Positions 9,501-17,097 of a stretch of DNA of 64,000 bases are shown here, in pieces. The notes beneath the pieces are model-generated. The model saw nothing but the letters and a program-made list of their open reading frames with translations. It had not been told where the DNA came from and did not search any database. The stretch spans positions 186,001-250,000 of IMG/VR virus record IMGVR_UViG_3300031957_002643; one strand, 5' to 3'. Positions within the stretch are counted from its first letter, which is position 1. Each line of letters begins with the position of its first letter. The translations under genes were made by a program, and so were the position numbers. Origin of the DNA: a virus.

Positions 9501-12442
9501 GTTTACAAGGATCAGACTATTATGGAAATACTGTACCGGCAGATTTCAGAACTGATCTGGACAAATATGGTTCTGAAGTAGGTCAGATCATTTTCAGTGA
9601 TGTGGATACGGCAAAAACAGTTTTCTTGAGTTCATTGAATCGAAATCTGAAGAAATACGATAAGGCACAGACATTAGGTTTCACAACTGCATTCCCGGCA
9701 GCGAGCAAATACCCAACATCATCCACCGGATATTGGGAAGAGACTCTTTATGACCTTGTTAACATCCCGCCTTCTCAGATTGTTAATTCTATATCCGAAC
9801 GTGATGCACTGATTGATTTGTTCATTGGTGATATAGTCAAAGTAAACACAAACCCATATGAAGTGTATCAGTACACATCTACAGGATGGGAGAAAGTACA
9901 AGCCGAAAATTCGTCTGCAAAAGTGAATTCCAACATTTTCACTTCACTTAGAAGTATAATGGAGCTGATCAAGGAATTCTTGTCTATCCAAGATTATAAT
10001 CGTGTTATGTTCGATATGATTTATGAGATGATGCGCCAACGCAATAATTGTAATTGGTGTTTCAAGACGAGTTATATTGATGTGATCAATACCGTCAATA
10101 CTGGCCAACCAAGCAGTACACCATTCGACGAAATGGACGTTGTTATCAAATCTGTAAATGATATGAAGCCATATCATTCAAAAATCAGACGAGCCATTGC
10201 ATCGCACGTGATCAATAATGGTGATGATGCTTTTGATTTAGCTGATATGACTGTCACGGACCAGAATTACACCAAAACCACGATTTTCACTGATAGATTA
10301 AGCTTCAATACATTTGATGACAATGCGTTTGATACGGAGCCATTCGATGTTAAAGAATTTGATTATCAGACATGGGATCGATCCGTTTTAGGTACTGATA
10401 ACTATGAAATCATTTCTACTTTCCAGAAAAATGGAAATCAGAAACGCTTCTACATTGGTAAGACCTTCCCGTACCTAGAACATTACATTACAGGAACAAA
10501 CCAAACAACTGGAAGATCAGAATTAGTCCCAATTTACAATCTTCTGTTTGACAATGAGGAATTGACGGTAGTATTCGAGACTGCACCGCCTAGTGGTGTC
10601 ACTTATCGGGTATATCGTGCGTTTGGTTATGCTTCACCGGGACTAATCACAAAAACAACTATTGATGATGATTTTGAAACTATCGATGCCACCTATCGTC
10701 ATGCCGTAGCTGTTGCGGGAGTTGGCTGGCAGGATATTGCCGGTGATGGGGTAGATGTTGATGATTTGGATGGTGGTGATGCGGACGAACGCATCAGAAG
10801 TGAAGTTTCTGATAAATCCATAATCGAAACAACGACTTACTACACCGGATTGTATGCTGGTTTTGATGCTGTGCCGCTTGATACCGCGCCATATGATACC
10901 GCACTGATGCCTACGGCAGAAACTATGTTCAGTGAAAACATCAACAATGATTATCAGTCATTGAGTTTGACCGAAACAATTAATCCTGTTCAAACAATCA
11001 CACTTGCCTCAGACACAAATAGCGGCGCAGTGTTTATGTTTACAGATGGCAGATTTACAGTTGGGCGAGTTCAAATCGATACAGGTTCAGGATATTCAGA
11101 TGTCGATTCTGCTGATTATGATGTTTTTGAAAACAATGCAATACGATTGTACCAAGCATTGTCATCTGGTGACAAGGTTAGGCTAAGAGCATCAAGAATT
11201 AATTTGAAATCAAACTTCTTCAGAATCGCCAACAATGATTTTGATGATTATGAAATTGATAATTCCGTTTTCATTATCAATGACTTACAGTACGCTAATG
11301 GTGCATCATTCGATATAGAATATTATCAGGATTCGTTGTACTCGTTGCGTGGTTCGAATGAATTATTTGGAACCAGACCAAATACAGTCGATGACATTCA
11401 GGATGATTACACACAACTCACGTCAACTACCAATTTGGTTGTCGGATACACAGTCATTAATAGAGCCGATAATAGAATTTATACTTGGGGTGGATCATCA
11501 TGGACCAGTGTTGCTGCCGGGGCTGGTTCATCATTCTGTGTAAGAAGTGAATTGCAGAGATATTACTTTGATGGTTCTGCTTGGGACGTGACGTACACGA
11601 TTGGGGATGGGACTGAAAATCTTATCTACAAATATAATGGTATTACGACAGCAAGTATCCTTGGTGGATCGGATTATGCCGTTGATTACAACTTGGCCTC
11701 ATGGAAAATCCAGCATATTTCTCCTCCAACCAACACCGACGACATAATGGGGTATTGGAATTTCAATTCCATCAAGGGGGAAGGTTATAATGGTGATATC
11801 TTCTATTGGGCTGATGCTTCCGGTAATGGAAACAATTTGATCCAATTGGATGATACCAAAACTCCAACCTATACTGAAAATAATGATCCAACGACCAATA
11901 CAGTTGATTTCACATCTGGAAAAACGTTCGTGGTCAACGATGCATCTTTAACAGGTGCATTTTCGTCCGATGGTGAACTAATTATTTCATTTTCTGTCAC
12001 TAGTGTTTCCTCGTTTACTCTTTTGAATAAAGCGAGCGAATGGGCCATCAGTATTGATACGGGTTCAGCAGGTGATTACAAAGTGATATTCACACACTTG
12101 TTTGATGGTACTAATGGTACTTGGGAAATTGAAGATACCGAACTCGCCACCGGCGACATCATAACAATAAAAATTACATATGATTCGAGTTCTGTGAATA
12201 ATAATCCAATCATCAATTTGAATGGTGTGAACAAGACATCAACTCAGACCTCAACCCCCGCTGGGACAGCAGGATCGGCAACATCTGATCTAACATTCAA
12301 TAATACTGGATCATTCAAATTAGTAAGTGTTCTAATTCTTGGTGTACCGGCAGAATATGAGAATATTATTTCAAATACTCAGATCACAACTGAGGATGGA
12401 AATACATTAAATACTGAAGACGATAACACGATTATTACATAA
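3569..12442 (+). CDS. Giant virion structural protein, 2957 aa, LamG-like C-terminus
   Basis: Uninterrupted for 8.9 kb and by far the largest gene in the window. The N-terminal region (MTERRVFSLLPKYFQTD...) and the segment around residues 105-130 (FSFNPPIVVDHWVNFSKYFW) resemble very large virion proteins of T4-like marine and jumbo phages. Several short modules of the form YNGSSWV / WDGSAWQIV recur (about residues 205, 815, 2635, 2675), as do acidic FD-rich stretches (FDDNAFDTEPFDVKEFD around 2250; YAGFDAVPLDTAPYD around 2430). The last 230 residues begin MGYWNFNSI...YWADASGNGNNL, the pattern of concanavalin A-like/laminin-G jelly-roll domains, which often bind glycans. Likely a baseplate or tail-associated protein. 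Exact location and any enzymatic activity are unknown. Confidence 0.8.
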   Translation: MTERRVFSLLPKYFQTDVNKRLLGATDDLVFEPEDFERIEGQIGDDTDVSESDKARSPFLPNLNPEDDRYQLAPCVVTYNKDGSVANGSFYSDLVGHILANGGITTDESRLFECEYFSFNPPIVVDHWVNFSKYFWTGDGTAADNGVYFVKEPTASQTVLYYVETDGSTTKKSVILDSSGLLGAGATYNPSGNTTGALREDCTDAERAIYRWDGSAWQIVNLYPIDDLDNLPAGINAGTYVYVARVGKEFQRPVIFHYSSKAGRWISKTPVIANVEPTNPVEGMIWEDSRTGSTRKFLIYDNESWVPLTYSHVTTMTGIGTPGEGDNVYRYSANDFSASDDPWQKESWWVHYEDFSPTDKSKYAGNQSSRPIIKFWSSIEQYNLSDAIAQYNIYGLNTKNNPLRKPLFEVYMLDDGAIAKVSTLTNTDSTPITFNGNSIFEYKVTSSNVEDEILNLKPTYDSTGELVFDLTLDSAQYYKDNALIKGYRFFKDTWTNKIHSVWTKSVDTLSYDQSSKTVPLNLSNNPNHDNITSISRSNIINHYRNIISSNSTGIPLGDNSYRWTDHDPVNGATIIDTEGSLLIPMALVQDDQYDLAESIRMMAFEYNRFMRRFHNRLKTLWNSGSYSTPDGVLSGVTATQMVDKVISAVTLFSDSSTPFWNSDMGTYVDETTSTTKPILIPPSVSRVGAGPAYAPRKYTTGSITYILCHDGTVLTAYGDDRDDVILNLENRFYAKVTAKRKLETVSESAFLDGHQFSLRNFVGNRTPDTNIDAVDDIVNDYTAVVSPAADDRYYSKTHGSYVTYNGSSWVVRKAIAGDVFLDNDENKTYIFNGFDIFELKTYNRNGSFDYSTTDYYAVIRREFERWYVDQGLDPISNSSYDSSDEWTWNYHSFGFEGNWAGLYKRVYGTDRPHVAPWEILGFTIEPEWWTDAYTADSTDSDGNKRYNASNGMWADLKTGTLIAAEGVEIPTKFLLNSDAPVPVDASGNLVDPITSGLVSLDQVLNPERDWNYGDYSPIEQQFNNSYLGPYAYALAGYLMKPARFVEFLWSDYSFTIGMDQSLFGGPITVDDETLKRPKLSDLKIHSEEENLSNPGINAWIAETLNLSRISPVAFGDMLRNTNVSLGWKTNGFIDKKSTIIKTPSGVEIPFEDVQLAVHKGLPVESKFHSGVQILKRGSKYQVYGYDYTNPFFKINYSARPSIGGRTTIEETYTSQDGITSFTLTKFKVGSENDIAKFTVLIDGFKVDSKYINITSATTFEIFDPKLSSGQQVSAQLTTTYTNPSTRSRKFSIGDTDYFYYTYRTNTIIEYPYGHQFNSPQEVVEFLADHGNYMEDQGWEYVAGDDWVDVAKRFASWSQTATNNQIFVDVPSGLELTLKSSFGHLANIEKLVYGGYSLLDIAALPIKEFDTYRFDDKVTVKTSELIFGLRANIVDYQHAVFISNKTRFNDLVYDPFTGLRQKRLEIKSLRTKEWAGRIETPGYVILDDALIPNFEKYTKDFIRYYDMHNPVSDPKFRDQAFNLYGWYYKDYMREMNINDIQALKFHKSAIREKGTRRAVSGFSVAKDNEAPLEIYECWAWKEGEFGKTPYDNPIRFSLFESDFRNRIQGVKFGTTDESNVIEVTNYDRSASHDRWVVAPRGTNFEFPMTGDIPSSDYDIRLVVLEDETVSKKMFHFDPSNGLHEPNAYSQIDIETAFDPAYYNKGTARTGEGFEWAETRVGTIWWDTTYREYADYHNTSLTIKEAAELWGSLKKFSISNTTFANSSTKLTSTVEAGHNFVVDQAIIVENKEGRRLNGVIDGVSGNSITYTLFDGPETIAILNNPILLSNLVSMTNRSIDVYEWIESKVPPSQFTSEDGDVSVYNPLDPSYTEVTRSDNSKRYYFWVTNRKTVANGKFLSIYQISNQLRDPTSNLLPWFGVLNKNSMIFNASSLETRNDLSIQVFTYPKQHEEHDQWAILVEDDNRSYVNESTVEKIIDSLQGSDYYGNTVPADFRTDLDKYGSEVGQIIFSDVDTAKTVFLSSLNRNLKKYDKAQTLGFTTAFPAASKYPTSSTGYWEETLYDLVNIPPSQIVNSISERDALIDLFIGDIVKVNTNPYEVYQYTSTGWEKVQAENSSAKVNSNIFTSLRSIMELIKEFLSIQDYNRVMFDMIYEMMRQRNNCNWCFKTSYIDVINTVNTGQPSSTPFDEMDVVIKSVNDMKPYHSKIRRAIASHVINNGDDAFDLADMTVTDQNYTKTTIFTDRLSFNTFDDNAFDTEPFDVKEFDYQTWDRSVLGTDNYEIISTFQKNGNQKRFYIGKTFPYLEHYITGTNQTTGRSELVPIYNLLFDNEELTVVFETAPPSGVTYRVYRAFGYASPGLITKTTIDDDFETIDATYRHAVAVAGVGWQDIAGDGVDVDDLDGGDADERIRSEVSDKSIIETTTYYTGLYAGFDAVPLDTAPYDTALMPTAETMFSENINNDYQSLSLTETINPVQTITLASDTNSGAVFMFTDGRFTVGRVQIDTGSGYSDVDSADYDVFENNAIRLYQALSSGDKVRLRASRINLKSNFFRIANNDFDDYEIDNSVFIINDLQYANGASFDIEYYQDSLYSLRGSNELFGTRPNTVDDIQDDYTQLTSTTNLVVGYTVINRADNRIYTWGGSSWTSVAAGAGSSFCVRSELQRYYFDGSAWDVTYTIGDGTENLIYKYNGITTASILGGSDYAVDYNLASWKIQHISPPTNTDDIMGYWNFNSIKGEGYNGDIFYWADASGNGNNLIQLDDTKTPTYTENNDPTTNTVDFTSGKTFVVNDASLTGAFSSDGELIISFSVTSVSSFTLLNKASEWAISIDTGSAGDYKVIFTHLFDGTNGTWEIEDTELATGDIITIKITYDSSSVNNNPIINLNGVNKTSTQTSTPAGTAGSATSDLTFNNTGSFKLVSVLILGVPAEYENIISNTQITTEDGNTLNTEDDNTIIT

Positions 12443-12454
12443 AGGCGAATTCAT

Positions 12455-13033
12455 ATGGCTGACATAAAAATTTCTGCATTACCATTGGCAACTTCTACAA
12501 ATGGAAGTGACGTAGTTCCTATTGTTCAAGGCGGTGCAACAAAGAAAGTACAGATTGATGATCTGATCAATCCGGTTACAGGTTGGGCTAATTATGCAGA
12601 TACACAATACACATCAGGAAGTCCTTTTCTTTTAGCGGCGGATACCGATACTGTCCTACCTAACAATGCTGGATCGGTTCTGGATACCCAAAAACCAGAT
12701 GATGTAACCACCTTTTATGATGGGTCTGTGATTACGGGAAGAAATGGTGATGGTATCTGTATTACCGTCGATATGGAGGTTATCCCGACTTCTGCCGGTA
12801 CCACTCTTTTGGAAGTTTGGTTTGATATCGGTGGCGCGGTTGGTGAGCTATATCGTCGTCCAATTTCATTCCCAAAAGGACAAGGCGTAGTCAGGCATGT
12901 TAATTTCACAGTGACCGGATACACCCTTGATACATGGGAAGCAAACGGTGCAAGTGTCTATGTTAGGGCAAATGGTACTGCAAGTATATATGGTGTTCGA
13001 TATGTCGTTACAAGAACACACAAAGCTAGGTAA
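12455..13033 (+). CDS. Putative tail fibre / baseplate protein, 192 aa
   Basis: The N-terminus ISALPLATSTNGSDVVPIVQGGATKKV is a motif widely seen at the N-terminal attachment end of phage tail-fibre proteins. The rest is predicted to be beta-rich, without catalytic residues. It follows the giant virion gene by 12 nt and precedes four other tail-type genes, so co-expression as a late structural operon is likely. Receptor specificity cannot be inferred. Confidence 0.65.
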   Translation: MADIKISALPLATSTNGSDVVPIVQGGATKKVQIDDLINPVTGWANYADTQYTSGSPFLLAADTDTVLPNNAGSVLDTQKPDDVTTFYDGSVITGRNGDGICITVDMEVIPTSAGTTLLEVWFDIGGAVGELYRRPISFPKGQGVVRHVNFTVTGYTLDTWEANGASVYVRANGTASIYGVRYVVTRTHKAR

Positions 13034-13036
13034 ATA
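13029..13036 (+). promoter_or_regulatory. Candidate leaderless late promoter (GGTAAATA)
   Basis: GGTAAATA followed by CTGAT puts predicted +1 exactly on the ATG at 13042. The preceding gene's stop codon TAA (13031-13033) lies inside the box. The sequence matches the T4 late consensus at 6 of 8 positions. Confidence 0.4.
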
Positions 13037-13041
13037 CTGAT

Positions 13042-13626
13042 ATGAAGTTTTCTGAAGATTTGAATCTAACAATTGAAGGCCATGTGCTGATCACATCTTA
13101 TTCGGATGAGAATGGTTCTGACCCTGTAATTTTGCTCAATAAGCGTAATGCTGTGCATAAAGAAAACATGAGCTTAGCAATTGCTAGATCATTATCTGGA
13201 AGTGATTCGGGACACGTTTATTCTATGCACTTCGGTACCGGTGGTGCGACTGTAGATGAGGTGGGTGCTATTTCCTACTCAGACCCTAACGTTAGTGGTT
13301 CTGCTGACCTGAACGTCCCTTCTTACTCTGAAATTGTTGATGCTACTCGTGGTGCCCCATCTGGAAACCAAACCGGCGTTAGGCACGTCAACGGAACTGT
13401 GTTTTCTGATGTTGAAATTCGGTGTGTTCTCGATAAAGGAGAACCAATTGGTCAAGCAGCATTCGATAATTTATCCGCAAACATTAACGGAACATATGTG
13501 TTCGATGAAATTGCGTTAAAAACTGATGACAACCTTCTACTAACGCATATTGTCTTCAATCCTATTGAAAAAACGGCCAATCGCGTCATCGAAGTTGTGT
13601 ATACATTACGAATTAGATTGGTCTAA
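13042..13626 (+). CDS. Putative tail structural protein, 194 aa
   Basis: No named family is certain. The N-terminal stretch VILLNKRNAVHKENMSLAIARSL, and the presence of a FGTGGATVDEVGAISYSDP segment, resemble uncharacterised structural proteins of T4-like phages. The product is soluble, beta-rich and ends in a strongly hydrophobic strand (VIEVVYTLRIRLV). No Shine-Dalgarno is evident upstream of the ATG; a late-promoter-like box places +1 on it. It is the second of five consecutive tail-type genes. Confidence 0.6.
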   Translation: MKFSEDLNLTIEGHVLITSYSDENGSDPVILLNKRNAVHKENMSLAIARSLSGSDSGHVYSMHFGTGGATVDEVGAISYSDPNVSGSADLNVPSYSEIVDATRGAPSGNQTGVRHVNGTVFSDVEIRCVLDKGEPIGQAAFDNLSANINGTYVFDEIALKTDDNLLLTHIVFNPIEKTANRVIEVVYTLRIRLV

Positions 13627-13630
13627 ATAT
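13623..13630 (+). promoter_or_regulatory. Candidate late promoter (TCTAAATA)
   Basis: TCTAAATA, overlapping the stop codon of the upstream gene, resembles the late box. Predicted +1 near 13636 leaves a 12-nt leader containing AAAGG before the ATG at 13648. Confidence 0.35.
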
Positions 13631-13647
13631 ATTAAAGGTAACATGAA

Positions 13648-14307
13648 ATGGCAGTACAAACAGATACAGTAGTCACAAACACTAGAGCATCCACTGTTGC
13701 AACAGTCACAGCAGGTACGGTCAATACGACAGCATCGCCTATCACATTGATTGGTAAGGGATATTCTGGATATTCAAAGGCGATTGCTGAGAATTATTAT
13801 CACATTTTGGAAAATTTTGCGGACAATTCACCACCATCAAATCCAGTGGAAGGTCAGCATTGGTATGATACGTCAACCGGAATGAAATATTACAATGGTT
13901 CCTCGTGGGTTCCATTAGCTACTGGTTCTACGACTGATATTGTATTGACCAGACTCCCGACTGCAACTGGTGTTGATTTTACATCAACAGGTCAGGTCAA
14001 TATTCACACGGGTGCTGCTGGTGTCGATACCGTTGTAAGCAGCATGATCATTATCCCCTCATCCATCACGATTGGTGCTGATAATGAGGCGATTTGTTCA
14101 CTCGAAGTAGCGAACAATACCGGTGATATCATCGATAGGTTCCAGTTAGTTGGATTGGATGCATCAACCAAATTCTTCCGTGTTGATGTTTCTGGTGCAA
14201 ATAGAATTACTGCGGCCTCTGAAACCATAAAACTCAATATTATTCAAGCAGTTGCGGGTGGTGATACCCTGACCGCTGACATTTATCTACTAGGGACAAC
14301 ATTCTAA
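13648..14307 (+). CDS. Tail fibre-associated protein, 219 aa
   Basis: Residues about 30-95 contain IGKGYSGYSKAIAENYYHILENFADNSPPSNPVEGQHWYDT followed by YYNGSSWVPL. This 'LENFA-N-PP-NPVEGQ-WYD' block is common at the N-terminus of T4-like and jumbo-phage fibre/hinge-type proteins, where it precedes a variable beta-structured part. The C-terminal 120 residues look like an all-beta domain. The stop overlaps the next ATG (TAATG). Likely part of the tail-fibre assembly; the precise position in the virion is unknown. Confidence 0.65.
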   Translation: MAVQTDTVVTNTRASTVATVTAGTVNTTASPITLIGKGYSGYSKAIAENYYHILENFADNSPPSNPVEGQHWYDTSTGMKYYNGSSWVPLATGSTTDIVLTRLPTATGVDFTSTGQVNIHTGAAGVDTVVSSMIIIPSSITIGADNEAICSLEVANNTGDIIDRFQLVGLDASTKFFRVDVSGANRITAASETIKLNIIQAVAGGDTLTADIYLLGTTF

Positions 14308-15431
14308 TGGCTAGATTTATTCCATCAGGTCAGCTTACAGATGGTTCGCGCGGTCTTCCAATCGACAAGACTTCAAACTTGCCAACTGCTGCTGCTATTG
14401 AAATTCTGGATACACTTCCATCTGTCGCATCAACTGACAATTATCCGGGTAGAACTGTATTCCTAACGACTGCTGCTAACCTCTACATGTTTAACGATGA
14501 TCCATCTGATGAATGGATCGCGGTTAAAGAAGGCGTTGTTGAAGTTGCAGCACCAGCCCCATCTGCTTCTGATCCAGAGGGAACTCTCTATTATTCGACA
14601 GATACAGACATTCTTTACATTCGTGTGGGATCACTGTGGGTGCCGATTGCCGGTGAAAGGGGTGCCGGTGTCATTTGGAGACATTATACAGGCGATGGAG
14701 CTACAGATACGTTTGCTACCGGATCAAATCAGCAACCACCTGTAGAATTCGTTCAAGTCTATATTGATGGTGCTGTACAGCAACCCGGCTCGAATGGTGT
14801 TCGTGATTATTACATGATTGGTAATGACGTTAAGATGAACTCTGTGCCGTCCAATGGTACTGCCATTTCTGTCAGAACCCTTACCTATACCAATGTTTCT
14901 AGAAATTCTCAATTCTTTGCATTGCGCCATGTTGCCGATGGTATTGAGACCGAGTTTGATGCTGGTGGACAGCAGATGAACGCAGGTCAAGTCATGGTCA
15001 CTCTTGATGGTGTTGTTCAGGTTTGTGATACTGGTGGTGGCAACGGGACGTATGATTATAAAATTGAATCCGCAGATAATACTATTTCAAATCTAACATC
15101 ATCTGGTACCACTGCAACAGCTACTACTACTGCTGCGCACGGAAAATCAGTCAGTGATCCAATCACGATTGCTGGCGTTGCTCAATCGGAATACAATGGA
15201 ACGTTCACGATTGCTTCTGTGCCTACATCAACTTCATTCACTTATACCATGGCTTCTGATCCGGGCGTTTCACCAGCAACTACGGCTTCTGGTGATGTGA
15301 TGCGTTTTGGTCCTGTAGAGGTCAACGATAAAGTCAAATTCTATAACTCATCTGGTGTTGCTACTGCGCCGTCAAATGGACTTATCGTATACATCCAAGC
15401 AGTAGAGAATTTGATTGCATCGTTTAACTAA
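14307..15431 (+). CDS. Tail fibre / baseplate protein, 374 aa
   Basis: The start overlaps the previous stop (TAATG). The N-terminal half contains two modules of the kind (R)TVFLTTAANLYMFNDDPSDEWIAV and GTLYYSTDTDILYIRVGSLWVPI, short beta units repeatedly used in phage fibre proteins. A DGVVQ.. type repeat appears twice (YIDGAVQQPGSNGVRDYYMIG and TLDGVVQVCDTGGGNGTYDYKIE), suggesting internal duplication. The region around residues 265-330 is Thr/Ser-rich and Ig-like. No enzyme motif is visible. Confidence 0.6.
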   Translation: MARFIPSGQLTDGSRGLPIDKTSNLPTAAAIEILDTLPSVASTDNYPGRTVFLTTAANLYMFNDDPSDEWIAVKEGVVEVAAPAPSASDPEGTLYYSTDTDILYIRVGSLWVPIAGERGAGVIWRHYTGDGATDTFATGSNQQPPVEFVQVYIDGAVQQPGSNGVRDYYMIGNDVKMNSVPSNGTAISVRTLTYTNVSRNSQFFALRHVADGIETEFDAGGQQMNAGQVMVTLDGVVQVCDTGGGNGTYDYKIESADNTISNLTSSGTTATATTTAAHGKSVSDPITIAGVAQSEYNGTFTIASVPTSTSFTYTMASDPGVSPATTASGDVMRFGPVEVNDKVKFYNSSGVATAPSNGLIVYIQAVENLIASFN

Positions 15432-16690
15432 TGACAACTAAAGTTACCAAAGGCCTACTAGCAGACGACAGTGTTGGAACAGATCAAATCGAAGCAGGAG
15501 CGGTCGATACTTCGGAACTTGCAGATGATGCTGTTACTACTGCTAAAATCGCAGATGATCAAGTCACTCAGCCAAAAATTGGACCGGGCGCGGTTGGATC
15601 AACTGAACTTGCAGATGATGCCGTTACGGCAAACAAGTATGCTGATGCTTCAATTCCACTCGCTGCGATTCCTGATGCAACTATCACTGGTGCAAAACTA
15701 GTAAACCTTACAGTAACTTCAACTAAGATTGCAACACAAGCTATCACCACATCAAAGCTTGGACTTCAGTCTGTTGATACAACGAATTATAAAGCTGGTA
15801 GTATCAATTCAACTGCGTTGGGCGATGCTTCGGTTGTTACTGATAAATTAGATGACAATGCCGTTACCTTGGCCAAACTTCAACAGGGAACAGAAGGTTC
15901 TTTCATTACATTTGATAATTCATCAGATGCAACGCTTTTAGCGCCCGGCGCTGAAGGTGAGGTACTATCCATCCAAAATGGTGTTCCTGCATGGGGCGGA
16001 TCAACCATTCCAGTAGGAACCATTATTGATTATTTTGGACAATCTGCTCCAATTGGATGGCTTATTGCTGATGGTAGAACGATTGGTTCTGCTGCCTCTG
16101 GTGCCGACTTTTCTAGTGCAACTGCCGAAAATCTATATTATCATTTGTGGAACAATTTTACGAACTCTATTATTGCTGTTGCTGGTGGTAGGGGGGCATC
16201 TGCAAACGCGGATTGGTCCGCTGATAAGGTAATGACGCTGCCAGATTTCACAGGTCGTGTTTGTGTTATGGCGGATTTAGATACAGCAAATCCGGGTACA
16301 ACGATTACTTCGTCCACGTTCTCTAGTGGAATTTCAACTGTCGGCGCTACTGGTGGTACTGAGAAGGTAACATTGACGGAAGCGAATATCCCAGACCATA
16401 GACACCATATGTTTAGGGCGGCTACTGCAACAAACCCACTATGGGATAGTCAACCAGCAACTATTCCGACCTCAACGGTCAACCAACAAGTCACCAAATG
16501 GAATGGTAGCTTGACGGACGAAGAAAGACATCAACATTCATACCGAATGTATTACAACAACAGCTTTATTAATCCGACCGCTGGTATGACTTCTTCTCCG
16601 GTTGATACGTCAGGTGCAGCCATCTCTACTGGTACTGCTGTGAACAAAATGCAGCCGTCGATTCTTGTTGTTAAATTACTGAAATTGTAA
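15431..16690 (+). CDS. Tail fibre protein with phage collar domain, 419 aa
   Basis: The first ~140 residues are tandem decapeptide-like repeats (DTSELADDAVTTAKIADDQVT, STELADDAVTANKYAD, and similar), which form trimeric shafts in phage fibres. The segment IPVGTIIDYFGQSAPIGWLIADGRTI (about 192-217) is the hallmark of the phage tail collar domain, and LPDFTGRVCVMAD plus the NIPDHRHHM His cluster fit collar/receptor-tip regions where His residues can bind metal. The start overlaps the previous stop (TAATG). It closes the structural operon, so it is the best candidate in this window for a receptor-contacting fibre. Confidence 0.8.
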   Translation: MTTKVTKGLLADDSVGTDQIEAGAVDTSELADDAVTTAKIADDQVTQPKIGPGAVGSTELADDAVTANKYADASIPLAAIPDATITGAKLVNLTVTSTKIATQAITTSKLGLQSVDTTNYKAGSINSTALGDASVVTDKLDDNAVTLAKLQQGTEGSFITFDNSSDATLLAPGAEGEVLSIQNGVPAWGGSTIPVGTIIDYFGQSAPIGWLIADGRTIGSAASGADFSSATAENLYYHLWNNFTNSIIAVAGGRGASANADWSADKVMTLPDFTGRVCVMADLDTANPGTTITSSTFSSGISTVGATGGTEKVTLTEANIPDHRHHMFRAATATNPLWDSQPATIPTSTVNQQVTKWNGSLTDEERHQHSYRMYYNNSFINPTAGMTSSPVDTSGAAISTGTAVNKMQPSILVVKLLKL

Positions 16691-16719
16691 TTGACTATGT
16701 AGCTCGTTGGCCTTATATG
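16691..16719 (+). promoter_or_regulatory. Sigma70-like leaderless promoter for cREC gene
   Basis: TTGACT (16691-16696), a 17-nt spacer and TATATG (16714-16719). Counting the last -10 base as -7 puts +1 at 16726, the A of an in-frame ATG. The -35 box begins one base after the stop codon of the tail-fibre gene. Confidence 0.6.
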
Positions 16720-16736
16720 GAAGGCATGAGCTACAT
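16697..16736. repeat. Interrupted inverted repeat centred on the -10 box
   Basis: ATGTAGCTC (16697-16705) and GAGCTACAT (16728-16736) are reverse complements. An inner pair GCCTT (16710-16714) / AAGGC (16721-16725) lies between them. The outer dyad is centred at 16716.5, exactly the centre of the TATATG box. It could be a repressor operator, or a terminator of the upstream fibre operon since T-rich sequence follows. Confidence 0.65.
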
Positions 16737-17097
16737 TCTATTTCTTGATGATGTCAGAGCCGTACCAGATTGGATCAAAAATGATCCTCTGGGCTATAAG
16801 GTATGCCGATCTGCCTATGATTTCGTGCATTGTTTGAAGGACCACGGGTGTCCGCAGCATATCGCATTCGATCATGATCTTGGTCTCGAAAGTCTTGGGA
16901 CTGGTTATGATATGGCAAAGGAATTTGGAAATGAAATCCTGAGTGGAGAATTTCTTCTCCCGGCGAAGTTTTCATATTCCGTGCATAGTGCAAATCCTGT
17001 AGGTGCAGAAAATATCCGCACCTACATGCAAAACCTAATTGCTGAATGTACTAAACGTGGTCTTATTCAGGGAACCGAGGACCAGCGTCCTTCTTAG
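16726..17097 (+). CDS. Cyclic-phosphate processing receiver-domain (cREC) protein
   Basis: A single-domain protein of 123 residues. LFLDDVRAVPD, HIAFDHDLGL and the SVHSANPVGAENI segment match the cREC family, a receiver-like fold that computational work on RNA repair (Burroughs and Aravind) predicted to process 2',3'-cyclic phosphates. The acidic residues of LDDVR and DHDLG would bind metal, and the HS-N motif is family-specific. The ATG at 16726 is preferred to 16717 because it coincides with predicted +1. The 3' end overlaps the convergent gene on the minus strand by 35 bp. The function in phage is inferred. Confidence 0.7.
   Translation: MSYILFLDDVRAVPDWIKNDPLGYKVCRSAYDFVHCLKDHGCPQHIAFDHDLGLESLGTGYDMAKEFGNEILSGEFLLPAKFSYSVHSANPVGAENIRTYMQNLIAECTKRGLIQGTEDQRPS

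Noticed and set aside
15431-15900. Short tandem repeats suggesting a CRISPR array
   Set aside because: The repeats are in-frame degenerate coding repeats (SELADDAVTTAKIA type) of a fibre shaft, without equal spacers.
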